Shown here in pieces: positions 8,311 through 16,190 of a DNA stretch of 31,158 nt (its first letter is position 1; each line of letters begins with the position of its first letter). The notes under the pieces are model-generated. The model was not told where the DNA came from and did not search any database. It was given only the letters and a program-made list of their open reading frames with translations. The stretch comes from a virus. A program made the translations under genes and the position numbers. The DNA is taken from positions 1 to 31,158 of the IMG/VR virus record IMGVR_UViG_3300022200_001980; one strand, 5' to 3'.

Positions 8311-8998
8311 TTTGGTTCCCTATCCTTAAATCTTGCTAAGGTCATTATGGCCTCAATTTCCCATCCGGAAAGATTGATCCCCGTAACCCTTATGTAGCTT
8401 TCCAACTCCGCATAGGTGTGTAAGCTAAGAGCAATATACGCCTCCCAAACATCATTATGCTCTGCCGAAAGTTTTGGGGCATTCTCTAGTTCTTTAGGAG
8501 GAACCCCTCTGCTTTTCTCAACTTGTCTCAGAGCCTCATATCGGCTGATTTTTGACCCTTCTGCATACCCATTAATCCAGTATGCCCAACGCCCATATCT
8601 TACGAAGTCATCAATCAGCCGTTGGTAAAATTTGCTCGGTCAGTTAGGAACTCAAGAAGCTGATTTACCACTGAAGGCGCAGTGCTGTAGAGGGATTTGG
8701 CGTTCTCTTCAGAGAATGGGAAGTCTTCACCATCCTTGGTGAGGCCTCTCCAGCCAATCGTAGCTTCTACAAGCGCATCTACATCCATCGCGTCATAGTC
8801 CAGAGCATCCATTTTCCCTGCCGCTTTAGCCTCAAGGATCTTGGTGGTCTGGCGTTTCTTGGTGGCCCTCCATTCCTTTGAATCAGCACCACGGATCGTG
8901 ATGAAGACATCGGTAGGAGTGCCATCAATAGGCGACAAGATGTTGCATTCCGCTCCTGCGGAGTGGGTTTCAGCGGTACTCAGCGTCTTGAGCTCCAT
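8298..8998 (-). CDS. Tail assembly chaperone, long form by predicted -1 frameshift
   Basis: The short chaperone frame (start 8998) ends at 8615. An open frame in the -1 phase continues without a stop to TAG at 8298, about 109 further residues, and has no suitable start codon of its own. The zero-frame codons GCA AAT TTT contain the heptamer A AAT TTT at 8633-8627, four codons before the short stop. A -1 slip there joins the two frames into a product of about 233 residues. The extension includes YGRWAYWINGYAEGSK and ends 13 bases inside the tape measure gene. Lambda gpGT and many siphophages use this arrangement to make a second chaperone that binds the tape measure protein. Frameshifting itself is inferred. 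Confidence 0.75.
8615..8998 (-). CDS. Tail assembly chaperone, short form (gpG-like)
   Basis: 127 residues between the tail tube and tape measure genes, the position of lambda G. The start at 8998 has AGGAG a few bases upstream. The protein is soluble, mixed alpha/beta and acidic in its second half, with no membrane or signal segment: a beta-type start, then a helical basic stretch around residue 45, then SEENAKSLYSTAPSVVNQLLEFL near the end. Short chaperones of this kind coat the tape measure protein before tail tube polymerisation. The predicted -1 slippery site lies four codons before its stop. Confidence 0.8.
   Translation of the reverse strand: MELKTLSTAETHSAGAECNILSPIDGTPTDVFITIRGADSKEWRATKKRQTTKILEAKAAGKMDALDYDAMDVDALVEATIGWRGLTKDGEDFPFSEENAKSLYSTAPSVVNQLLEFLTDRANFTNG
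8627..8633 (-). promoter_or_regulatory. Slippery heptamer for -1 frameshift
   Basis: On the minus strand the bases are A AAT TTT in the zero frame, matching the X XXY YYZ rule for -1 slippage, with P- and A-site tRNAs able to re-pair on AAA and TTT. The zero-frame stop is only 12 bases downstream, so unshifted ribosomes end quickly. I did not find an obvious strong hairpin immediately after it, so efficiency cannot be judged. Confidence 0.7.
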
Positions 8999-9006
8999 GT
9001 TGCTCC

Positions 9007-9924
9007 TTATGCGTCAGTGCGGGTAATTACAAGCTGTGAAGCGTCAGAAGACGAATACAGGCCTACAAATTCCATTGCTACGGTTACAGCACCTTCGCCA
9101 GATACGTCAGGCTGGCCTGAGTTGTACTTAACGTTCGGGATGTCGATTTCATAGCTATTGCCATCTACGTCTGTCAATGTCAGTACGATGGAAGAAGAAG
9201 TTTCATTAATAAACTTCTCGTACAAAGACTTGCTTTCGAAGTAAGTGGTCAAAGTGCCAGTTACACGGCTTTTGCCGATGGACGGGCGGTTGGTAGTTGA
9301 ACTGCCTACTGAGAACAGCGGCTCCAGACCATTTTCCAATGACATTTCAATGCTGGTTACGGTAGCGATTGAAGAACCACCTTCCGTAATAGAGCCAGTA
9401 AAGCTGTCAAATGGGGAATTACCTACGTCTGCTGAATAGGTGCTGGACGCGACAGCAGATGTCGCAAGAGCCAAATCCTTGCCAACTACGCCAAAGGTAG
9501 CCGTTACCATGCTGTTCGGGCTAACCGACAGATTCATGGTGTTGAATTCACAGCCGGTATAGCGGTGATATTCAGGAGTCGCCAAATCAGCGAATTTACG
9601 CTCCAGAGTGAAGCTACGGCGAGTTGTGCCGGTCTTGAGTACGTCAGTAGCCCAAGTACCGCACATAACGGCCTGAATGATGTCGTCGAATGCTGCATAT
9701 TCCAATTCAGCATTTACATCGCCGCCAATGGATTTATTTCCATGACGGAAATCTTCAACCTGACGATCTCCACGCAGCTTCTCGGATTCAATGGCATCCT
9801 TAGATAGGGCCAGATTGGTTCCGGTATGCGGGAATGGAGTCCAAGTCGGAGTGGATGGAGTTGTTCCGTAGGTGGATTCAGCTACGAAATGCAGGGAATG
9901 CTGTGCGCCATTTGCGATTGCCAT
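9007..9924 (-). CDS. Major tail tube protein
   Basis: 305 residues, preceded by GAGGTAAAGAAAA and the ATG. The N-terminus (HFVAESTYGTTPSTPTWTPF, then TNLALSKDAIESEKLRGDRQ) and the FRHGNKSIGGDV segment match the phage tail tube family with the Phage_tube_2 type start. A C-terminal Ig-like portion follows, with YNSGQPDVSGEGAVTVAMEFVGLY near the end. In siphophages this protein forms the stacked hexameric rings of the tail. It sits between the tail terminator and the chaperone, as expected. As a highly expressed protein it would be easy to see by virion proteomics. Confidence 0.85.
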   Translation of the reverse strand: MAIANGAQHSLHFVAESTYGTTPSTPTWTPFPHTGTNLALSKDAIESEKLRGDRQVEDFRHGNKSIGGDVNAELEYAAFDDIIQAVMCGTWATDVLKTGTTRRSFTLERKFADLATPEYHRYTGCEFNTMNLSVSPNSMVTATFGVVGKDLALATSAVASSTYSADVGNSPFDSFTGSITEGGSSIATVTSIEMSLENGLEPLFSVGSSTTNRPSIGKSRVTGTLTTYFESKSLYEKFINETSSSIVLTLTDVDGNSYEIDIPNVKYNSGQPDVSGEGAVTVAMEFVGLYSSSDASQLVITRTDA

Positions 9925-9930
9925 TTTTCT

Positions 9931-10338
9931 TTACCTCGCGGGTGTAAAAGTCTGCCAAGAGATAGAGACTGGCACAAAAACCCAAGCCTCATCCTGAATC
10001 ATAGGGCCAATGGAAACTGATCTAACCCTTACATTGACCCCATTATAAGAGCAAACCGTACCTCTGCTGAAATGGTCAGCGACCGTATCCGTTAATGCTG
10101 ATCGGCCTGTTCCAGCCTTATAAACAACATCAATCTGGTATATGCCGAATGTATCGTCCTTACCAGAATCTCCAAGACTTGCCTGAATCGTATCTCCGGG
10201 CAAAAACAAGGGACGGAAATAAGTAGTGCCTACTGTTGGCGAATACGGAATATTCGGCCAAGCGATAGGTGTAGAGCCAGTTATTGTGGATAACTGGTTA
10301 TCAAGTGCAGCCTGAATATCGTTGAAATGCGTACTCAT
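9931..10338 (-). CDS. Tail terminator protein, DUF4128-like
   Basis: 135 residues. Features include FNDIQAALDNQL at the N-terminus, PIAWPNIPYSPTVGTTYFRP and the C-terminal strand VFVPVSISWQTF, which fit the DUF4128/gpU-like tail terminator fold: an alpha-beta ring protein that stops tail tube growth and joins tail to head. It overlaps the next upstream gene by one base and lies directly before the tail tube gene, the standard order. No catalytic residues. Assignment rests on pattern and position. Confidence 0.75.
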   Translation of the reverse strand: MSTHFNDIQAALDNQLSTITGSTPIAWPNIPYSPTVGTTYFRPLFLPGDTIQASLGDSGKDDTFGIYQIDVVYKAGTGRSALTDTVADHFSRGTVCSYNGVNVRVRSVSIGPMIQDEAWVFVPVSISWQTFTPAR

Positions 10339-10745
10339 TAGGTTCTGCCCTTGAGGGTAGTAAATCCAGCGGATAGTTCTCTAGCGGTTCTCGCCACATT
10401 CAGGCGAAGGAACCCATTAGGGGCCTGCCTAGACCAGCCTTCATATTCCAAGCGAACACCATAAGGCTGATTATTTCTCAAATACCAGACATCTCCGGGC
10501 TTGAGTTTCTCTAGAGAAGTAGCAACCGATGCTTTTGCTCTATTGCCAGACTTATCCACAGTATCTTTTTTTGTGGTCACAGGAACATTGATTGAGCCAA
10601 TCCAGTTATTTCTGAATTTGCCTGTATCTACAGGGCTTTGGTCAATAATCCTGTTGGACATGATTTGTAGCGCAACCTTGATCTGATCCATCATCAGACC
10701 CTTCATATTTAGGGTTGCGTCATTGACTTGATCTGAGAAGCTCAT
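10338..10745 (-). CDS. HK97 gp10-like tail completion/neck protein
   Basis: 135 residues. The segment IMSNRIIDQSPVDTGKFRNNWIGSINVP is the hallmark of the HK97 gp10 family (SPVDTG-x-x-R-x-x-W). Further on, PYGVRLEYEGWSRQAPNGFLR is also typical. The family acts at the head-tail junction, where it helps the tail terminator attach. The start ATG overlaps the upstream stop. Family call is firm from these motifs; the mechanistic detail is from related phages. Confidence 0.82.
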   Translation of the reverse strand: MSFSDQVNDATLNMKGLMMDQIKVALQIMSNRIIDQSPVDTGKFRNNWIGSINVPVTTKKDTVDKSGNRAKASVATSLEKLKPGDVWYLRNNQPYGVRLEYEGWSRQAPNGFLRLNVARTARELSAGFTTLKGRT

Positions 10746-11092
10746 TTCCGTATCTGCAAGTTACAGGCAACAACAGTGTCGCCCGGTTGGATATTGGAAA
10801 TGGAGACGATTCTCCAAGTCTCGCCATTCAGTGAGACGGAATCATCAACTGCGTAAGTATGGCCTTCTGCCAGCAGTCTACGATCCCCAGTCTGAATGGT
10901 TCCTTCAGCCCTTTCGCGATCTGTGTAATCAAACGCGCAGGCGTATTTCGTATAAGTAGAACTTGATGTAGTCGAAGTTCCGGTATTTGGATCGTAAGTG
11001 CTATTTGCGGTGCGGGTAAAAGTAAGCTGCTGCCCAAACTTGGTAAGCAGGCTAGAAGCCGTATTTTTGACTCCTAGGTAGCTGTAACTCAC
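10742..11092 (-). CDS. Head closure / head-tail stopper protein
   Basis: 116 residues from a GTG at 11092 that overlaps the upstream TGA. The protein is a compact beta structure with TFTRTANSTYDPNTGTST, YACAFDYTDRE, GDRRLLAEGHTYAVDDSVSLNGETWRIVSI and a final CNLQIRK strand. This order is typical of head closure proteins (HK97 gp9/SPP1 gp16 type), which plug the connector after packaging. The position between adaptor and neck protein supports this. No alternative ATG start is obvious. Confidence 0.72.
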   Translation of the reverse strand: MSYSYLGVKNTASSLLTKFGQQLTFTRTANSTYDPNTGTSTTSSSTYTKYACAFDYTDRERAEGTIQTGDRRLLAEGHTYAVDDSVSLNGETWRIVSISNIQPGDTVVACNLQIRK

Positions 11093-11562
11093 GTCCGGCT
11101 CACTAAATAAGCTGAATTTACGATCTTGCTTAACGCAAAGGTCAGAGCCGGGGTAATGGTTCTGTTGTCGCTATTGGAAGCGTACTGAACCGTAATATCC
11201 CCAATCTTTTCCATTACGGTGCGGCGATCCTGAGTATTAAGTTCAGAATAGCCTTGAATCTCTACAACGGTAGCTTCGTATAACGCCTTCTTTACCTCAG
11301 TGGGTACTTCGGTTGCGTCAACGTAATATCCGTCAATGACAGCCTCTACACGAGGCCATTGCAGCAACTGTTCTTCATTGGCTTTTTCGCCAATAAATGG
11401 CTGTCGCTCCAGAAAGTCCATTGCCCGCAGAATCTTCTGCTCAAGGACGTAATCAGTTCCGTAGTCAATTCCACGGTTATCGGCCCAAGTCTTAAACTCG
11501 GTGAGGGTTACATAAGAATTTGCCCCGGATACTACGGAGCCATCTTCTACGACAAGTGCCAT
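11089..11562 (-). CDS. Head-tail adaptor protein (DnaT-like ssDNA-binding annotation family)
   Basis: 157 residues with CTAGGGG before the ATG. The sequence starts MALVVEDGSVVSGANSY, then VTLTEFKTWADNRGIDYG, followed by helices (ILRAMDFLERQPFIGEK) and LQWPR. This is the usual signature of the phage family that databases label DnaT-like ssDNA-binding, but its genome position and helical core match connector adaptor proteins (HK97 gp6 type) that bind under the portal. I favour adaptor. It is the first gene after the coat protein and is separated from it by a terminator-like hairpin. Confidence 0.72.
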   Translation of the reverse strand: MALVVEDGSVVSGANSYVTLTEFKTWADNRGIDYGTDYVLEQKILRAMDFLERQPFIGEKANEEQLLQWPRVEAVIDGYYVDATEVPTEVKKALYEATVVEIQGYSELNTQDRRTVMEKIGDITVQYASNSDNRTITPALTFALSKIVNSAYLVSRT

Positions 11563-11573
11563 GTTAAACCCCT

Positions 11574-11599
11574 AGAGGAAAGGCCCCCCGAAGGGGGCC
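11574..11599 (-). terminator. Terminator-like hairpin after coat gene
   Basis: On the minus strand GGCCCCC-TTCG-GGGGGCC forms a 7-bp GC-only stem with a UUCG tetraloop, followed by UUUCCUC. The U tract is short, so partial termination is likely. It lies between the stop of the coat gene and the start of the adaptor gene, and could reduce transcription of tail genes relative to the coat. Confidence 0.75.
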
Positions 11600-11606
11600 A
11601 GATCCA

Positions 11607-12758
11607 TTAGCCAAGCAGAACAGCGATGTGTTCCGGCTTCCATGCTTTCACGCCCCAAGAGGCCGCTACTTCGATCATGGACTTGCGATAACCCTTGTAG
11701 ACACGGATTTCGAAGACCAGACCAGAGAACGGATCTTGAACGATCATTGCATCGTCAGCGGAGTCACCACCAGCCGGTACAGCCGGAGCGCGCATAGCGA
11801 TTTCCAGCGCAGTGCGGTGGAAGGCTACGTTAGCGGTGTAGCTGCTGCCAACAGTCATTTCAACGGTATCAGCCAGCGTAGAACGCAGGCCCGGAGCGCC
11901 GATGATGATGTTGCCAGAAGCAGCAGCAAGACCAGTGTTGACGATGTACTTGTTGGTGTCGCCAGCAAAAGTAACAACGTCACCAGCCAGTACAGTACCG
12001 CCATCACCACCATCCAGAGCAATGGTAGTTTCACCAGCAGCTTCGCCACCAGCGGCATCCAGACCAGTTGCAGTACCCTTGGTATGAGACTGAATCTGAG
12101 CAGATTCCTTCAACATCAGGCCTTGCAGGTCAAGCAGAGCGCCCTGACGCAGCAGGTCAGTGCCACCAGCTTCGTTAGCCTTCTGAAGCTGAACCAACTG
12201 ACGCAGGTTAGTGCCTGCCAGAGTGTTCAGAACCAGAGTAGCCTGACCGTCGTTGGTTGGCATGCCATTGTCAACGAGGATCTGGCGGACTTCAGCAACT
12301 TCAGAGAAGTTATTGGCAAACGGGGTAGTGCCAGCAGTGCCAAATGCACGAGATGCATTCTTGTAGGCTTCTTCAGCAAGATCCGCTTCCATTTCGTTAA
12401 CCAGAGTGCGCATTGCCTGCTTGATCTGGTCGCCATAAACGGTTTCAAAGCCGATACCGTTGTTCAGGTGGAGGATGTCTTCACCAGTGTACGGAATCTG
12501 AACCGCACGAGCATTGGAGATGCTCAGAGTCTTGCTATCAACAGTCTGGTCAGTGCCTTCCGGAATCGTCATAGATTCAGAGACATTGACTGCGGTTGCA
12601 GCGCGGGTGAAAGAAGCACGAACAGTATCACCCTTAGCGGCGCGTTCAGAACCGTTCGCGTTGATGGTCGCAGAAGGCACGAAGCCTACGAGTTCTCGAC
12701 CGACAACATCAGCAGCCTTGTAGATGTCGGCGGCGAGATTGGTCAATACATTAGCCAT
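11607..12758 (-). CDS. Major capsid protein, P22 coat-like
   Basis: 383 residues, preceded by AAGGGG. The start MANVLTNLAADIYKAADVVG and the following GFVPSATINANGSERAAKGDTVR match the P22 gene 5 coat family, which has the HK97 fold. Residues about 225-300 are Gly/Ala/Thr-rich and beta-like (GETTIALDGGDGGTV, NIIIGAPGLR), corresponding to the inserted domain of P22-type coats. The C-terminus RKSMIEVAASWGVKAWKPEHIAV is also typical. The scaffold gene lies directly upstream. The coat assembles with the scaffold on the portal to build the procapsid. Confidence 0.88.
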   Translation of the reverse strand: MANVLTNLAADIYKAADVVGRELVGFVPSATINANGSERAAKGDTVRASFTRAATAVNVSESMTIPEGTDQTVDSKTLSISNARAVQIPYTGEDILHLNNGIGFETVYGDQIKQAMRTLVNEMEADLAEEAYKNASRAFGTAGTTPFANNFSEVAEVRQILVDNGMPTNDGQATLVLNTLAGTNLRQLVQLQKANEAGGTDLLRQGALLDLQGLMLKESAQIQSHTKGTATGLDAAGGEAAGETTIALDGGDGGTVLAGDVVTFAGDTNKYIVNTGLAAASGNIIIGAPGLRSTLADTVEMTVGSSYTANVAFHRTALEIAMRAPAVPAGGDSADDAMIVQDPFSGLVFEIRVYKGYRKSMIEVAASWGVKAWKPEHIAVLLG

Positions 12759-12777
12759 AATTAGCCCCTTGTGTTAA

Positions 12778-13434
12778 TCAATCGTCAATTACCTTACCGC
12801 CGTCCTTGATGTATTTGGCTCGGTCGCCCTGCCTCATGCCATCAAAATCTGAGCGGCTGATTTCCTTTCGCCCACCATCGGCCCCGCCAGATGAACGTGC
12901 GGCCCCGCCGCCATTTGCCTGACTTCCATCCACCAAGAACGGAAAGTTCGTCTTGATGGTAGTCGTCAAGTCTTCTAGGGTAGATACCGTCAGATTCCCC
13001 GAATCGTCAGTTACCCTAAGTTCTTCATCAACAAGAGTAAGTCGTTGACTTATCTGTTGTTCCAACAATTTTGCCCTAGCAGTATCTTTTGTCAATCCCG
13101 CTGCGATTTTGGCCGCAGTGGAGAAAACCTTTTGCTGCTTGATGTTTCCATTTAATTCATCAAGCTGGCTTTTGAGGCGAGCGGCTTCCTGCTGCTGTGA
13201 CTCAAACAACTGTTTGTAGTCGTTGCTTGCCTTGGCCTTCTCCTCAGCCTCTTTTTTAGCCCTTTCTTCGGCGGCTAGTTTTTCCTCTTGAACCTGCTTC
13301 TTTTCAGCCAGCAGTTCATCAACTTTCTTTTTTAGGCCCTTTTCCTGCTCATCACGCTCGGCCATTGCCTTTTGGATTGCGGCATCAATATCAGCTTTTG
13401 TGAATGTAGACTCACGGTTCTCTTCTTTGTCCAT
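12778..13434 (-). CDS. Capsid scaffolding protein
   Basis: 218 residues, highly charged. Residues about 15-115 form a long predicted coiled coil rich in Glu, Lys and Gln. A globular part follows (about 120-170), then a Gly/Ser linker (GGGAARSSGGADGG) and a basic-acidic C-terminal tail (RSDFDGMRQGDRAKYIKDGG) that likely contacts coat subunits. This layout and the position just upstream of the coat gene are those of phage scaffolds, which fill the procapsid interior and leave before packaging. No protease motif is seen, so the scaffold is not obviously self-cleaving. Confidence 0.82.
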   Translation of the reverse strand: MDKEENRESTFTKADIDAAIQKAMAERDEQEKGLKKKVDELLAEKKQVQEEKLAAEERAKKEAEEKAKASNDYKQLFESQQQEAARLKSQLDELNGNIKQQKVFSTAAKIAAGLTKDTARAKLLEQQISQRLTLVDEELRVTDDSGNLTVSTLEDLTTTIKTNFPFLVDGSQANGGGAARSSGGADGGRKEISRSDFDGMRQGDRAKYIKDGGKVIDD

Positions 13435-13471
13435 GTCAAACCCCGTTTTTCATGGTTGCGGCCCTGCCGCG

Positions 13472-14506
13472 TTAAATGCCTGCTCGCTCAAATGCGAGAG
13501 GCTCCAGTCGTCTCAATTCGTCAAGGGTTAGGGTTTTGCCCGTATCATCGACGAATCGACCGATGCTGAGTCGGCCTTCACGGAATAATCTAGCCCGCGA
13601 TGGCCCTAATACCTCGATCTGAAAGGAATATGGCTGTCTTTTGAGCCATGCTTCATAAACCGTATCCTCCCCGACCTGCTGAGAACCTTTTGGCCCAACC
13701 GCAGGACGAGTGCCTTTCTTGTCTGACTGAATATCAAATGCTGGATTAATCACAGGCACGATAGAGCTGCGGCATCCAAAATGGGCGGGAGGTTTGGGGG
13801 ATTTGTCGTCAAAGGGGTAGATTTTCCCGTCTCGGCTCATACAAACCAGCGATGTCCTAGCATCCAAAACGCTGACCCATTCGTAGCCTGTAAATACGTT
13901 GTCATTTTCTTTCATCACCACATTTCTAGCCTGAATAGAAACATGATTAATTCCTGTTCGTATTATAGATGCATATTGTGATTTTGTCAGGTCTCCTAAA
14001 CTATTCACAGCATTTGTCAGTTCTTTAATCCCCGATCTAATGGTTACTGCATCTTTAACCGTCTGGATAAGCTGAGTCCGCTTCTTTTCTCGAAACGTCC
14101 GTAGAAGCGATCTAAAGGTGTAAATCTGCCCCACCCCTAACGTCATAGCCGTTGTGAGGATTGAGCCGTTTAGGATGGCTTCCAGAGGCTCTTGGAGGGG
14201 TTCTGAGACGGATTCCTGAAGCATTTTCCGAGAGAATTCTGCCTCGTACTTGCCAAAGCTAAGAATTTCCGCAATTAGCCTTTCTTCTGCTTCGCTATGG
14301 AGGCGGTCAGATTCCTCTCTCAATTCGGATAAGAGGAGTTCCAGCCTTACCTGAGAATATTGGGTTATATCATCCTTTTCTAATGTTTGGATGATCTTCT
14401 CAATAAATGCGTCAACCTCTTCCGCTACTTCCTTTTCTCTGCCTGCGGCATACCGTTGAACGAAGATTTGATGCCGGGTAATGGCATCTATGAGGTCTTC
14501 TACCAT
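13472..14506 (-). CDS. Head morphogenesis protein, SPP1 gp7/Mu gpF-like
   Basis: 344 residues. The N-terminal two thirds are helical. Residues about 215-265 carry the family core: GYEWVSVLDARTSLVCMSRDG, KIYPFDD, then PPAHFGCRSSIVPVI. This is the phage Mu F / SPP1 gp7 domain, found in minor head proteins that ride with the portal and are injected or aid DNA exit. The start overlaps the stop of the upstream small basic gene by a few bases. The gene lies in the usual place after the portal. Confidence 0.85.
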   Translation of the reverse strand: MVEDLIDAITRHQIFVQRYAAGREKEVAEEVDAFIEKIIQTLEKDDITQYSQVRLELLLSELREESDRLHSEAEERLIAEILSFGKYEAEFSRKMLQESVSEPLQEPLEAILNGSILTTAMTLGVGQIYTFRSLLRTFREKKRTQLIQTVKDAVTIRSGIKELTNAVNSLGDLTKSQYASIIRTGINHVSIQARNVVMKENDNVFTGYEWVSVLDARTSLVCMSRDGKIYPFDDKSPKPPAHFGCRSSIVPVINPAFDIQSDKKGTRPAVGPKGSQQVGEDTVYEAWLKRQPYSFQIEVLGPSRARLFREGRLSIGRFVDDTGKTLTLDELRRLEPLAFERAGI

Positions 14507-14769
14507 TTAACTTTGTCGGCCCAGTAAGCGGCAGACATTTTTCCCTTGGCGATGTTCTTTGCGTGACGAGCCTTAAATGCCTTGCGGCGGGCTGCTGAGG
14601 CTTCGGATTCGCCTTTTTTAGCAGGAGAGCCTTTTACGCCCTGCTGCCCGAACCGGATTACTTTCTCCTTGCCGCCTTCGCATGCCTTTACGACATGAGA
14701 TTTGGTCGGATGACTTGGTGTCTTTTTAGGGACATTGCATTTCATCTTCGATTTGTTGATTTTCGCCAT
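14500..14769 (-). CDS. Small basic conserved phage protein
   Basis: 89 residues, very rich in Lys and Arg (for example RRKAFKARHAKNIAKGKM), with two cysteines (CNVPKK and VVKACEGG). The core KVIRFGQQGVKGSP followed by AAYWADKVKW is a conserved pattern I recognise from many unrelated phages, where the protein is uncharacterised. Strong basicity suggests nucleic-acid contact, perhaps in the head. It sits between portal and gp7-like genes with a one-base gap to the portal stop. Confidence 0.7.
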   Translation of the reverse strand: MAKINKSKMKCNVPKKTPSHPTKSHVVKACEGGKEKVIRFGQQGVKGSPAKKGESEASAARRKAFKARHAKNIAKGKMSAAYWADKVKW

Positions 14770-14770
14770 A

Positions 14771-16165
14771 TCAAAGCACCGGAATTGCTGTAGAACGCTC
14801 TTCTTTTACCATTTCCAGCGTTCTTTCTGGGTCAAGTACGCCAGAAGCCTTGAGGCTATCGAAAATATCCTGCTCCGCCACGATGGAGCGATCCAATAAC
14901 GTCACCATAGACATAATCAGTTGCGGGTCAATGTTCTTGTCGTAGAAGGTATCGTTAATCGCAAAGAAAGATTCTTCGGTCTCTACCCCCATGAAGTCCC
15001 CGACCCACCGAATTGCCTTGGAAAGGCCTTCAGAAAGATTGTGGACGAGATCACCAAGAACAGAGTTTTCTGATGCGAAGCGGATTCGTGCGCCTTCCGC
15101 TGTCTCATTTGCTGCTCTATCCGTGATGATTCTCGCCCCAATCATAACCATTGCCGATTCTTTTGACTTCATCGCCTCTAGAACCAATGAATTTGGGTTA
15201 GCCTGTACCAATGTGGCCGATCCTGTCTCACCCAATACATGCCCAGCCCGTGAGCCTAGCTTGATCCCGTTAGGATTCAGGGATTTCCACTGCTCTGCGG
15301 TCAATGACGTTGTGATGAACAAGGAAGGTTGCCCCGTCAGGAAACAGGATTCCTCGTAATCCGCAGAATTTCGATAGTGAGCAATGTTCACCTCTGCAAT
15401 ATCCGCAAGAGGGGCATCGTCAATGGTGGAATCGTTGTTCTTTGCGCCCACAAACAGGAAAGGGATTTCATCCCACTTTGTCCCGTCTGACTTAGTTGGG
15501 AAGATTTCCTCCCCATACGGCATTTCGTCGCGATATAGCTGCTGGCTATACCCTTCTTCGGTTAGGCGAAGCACCCGGTACTGCGTTTTGCTGTCATGCC
15601 CAAACTCATCATCGGTTTCAATATAAGATTCTGCTAATACAATCAGAACCAGTAGTTTTCGACCATTAATGGTTTCGGTTTTCCAGTTGATTACCTGTTC
15701 TGCCGTATAAGGGACGATATTCGCATGGAAGTATTCGGCCTGTTCTGCGGATATATTCTCCGGGGTTTCAGGGTAATCCACCAGAATACCTACTCGGCCT
15801 GTTTCCAGTAGATTCGAAAGCTCATCCTTCGCTAGCTGGAAAATAGACAATCCATCCCCCGTTGCATCTTCTTTCAGATATTCCAGCGCATCGGGAATCT
15901 CTAACTCTGAATCCTTGCGGAAAGCCGCCCCCACTAGGGCATTCTTTGTGCGTCCCGTGAAGTTGGTGAATACCGATCTTTTCAGATATTGCCGATAGCG
16001 GGCAGTTTCTGTCCCCTTCGATTCTCGATTAGATTCGTTATCAGGAACAGGCAGATAAACGTGCTTTTTGTCTTTTACCGCTACAGACCCGCGAACCGCA
16101 TCGCGAGTGCGTTCCCATACGGGGAGGTATTTCGAATAGTCGGGATGTTTTGTTGATACTGGCAT
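14771..16165 (-). CDS. Portal protein, DUF4055 type
   Basis: 464 residues, preceded by GGAGGGC. The opening HPDYSKYLPVWERTRDAVRG and YRQYLKRSVFTNFTGRT are distinctive of the DUF4055 portal family. A middle region has WDEIPFLFVGAKNND and DIAEVNIAHYRNSADYEES, corresponding to the portal clip/stem area. The helical C-terminal domain ends in RTLEMVKEERSTAIPVL. Portals form the dodecameric ring through which terminase pumps DNA. It is next to TerL as expected. Length is normal for the family. Confidence 0.87.
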   Translation of the reverse strand: MPVSTKHPDYSKYLPVWERTRDAVRGSVAVKDKKHVYLPVPDNESNRESKGTETARYRQYLKRSVFTNFTGRTKNALVGAAFRKDSELEIPDALEYLKEDATGDGLSIFQLAKDELSNLLETGRVGILVDYPETPENISAEQAEYFHANIVPYTAEQVINWKTETINGRKLLVLIVLAESYIETDDEFGHDSKTQYRVLRLTEEGYSQQLYRDEMPYGEEIFPTKSDGTKWDEIPFLFVGAKNNDSTIDDAPLADIAEVNIAHYRNSADYEESCFLTGQPSLFITTSLTAEQWKSLNPNGIKLGSRAGHVLGETGSATLVQANPNSLVLEAMKSKESAMVMIGARIITDRAANETAEGARIRFASENSVLGDLVHNLSEGLSKAIRWVGDFMGVETEESFFAINDTFYDKNIDPQLIMSMVTLLDRSIVAEQDIFDSLKASGVLDPERTLEMVKEERSTAIPVL

Positions 16166-16190
16166 GGTTTAGCCCTCCATCTGGGCGATT

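Noticed and set aside
11628-12764. Long plus-strand open frame (378 codons) opposite the coat gene
   Set aside because: It is the antisense shadow of the P22-like coat gene; composition is unnatural and it has no ribosome binding site.
13458-13470. GCGGC-CCT-GCCGC hairpin between scaffold and gp7-like genes as terminator
   Set aside because: No T run follows on the transcribed strand and the operon continues.
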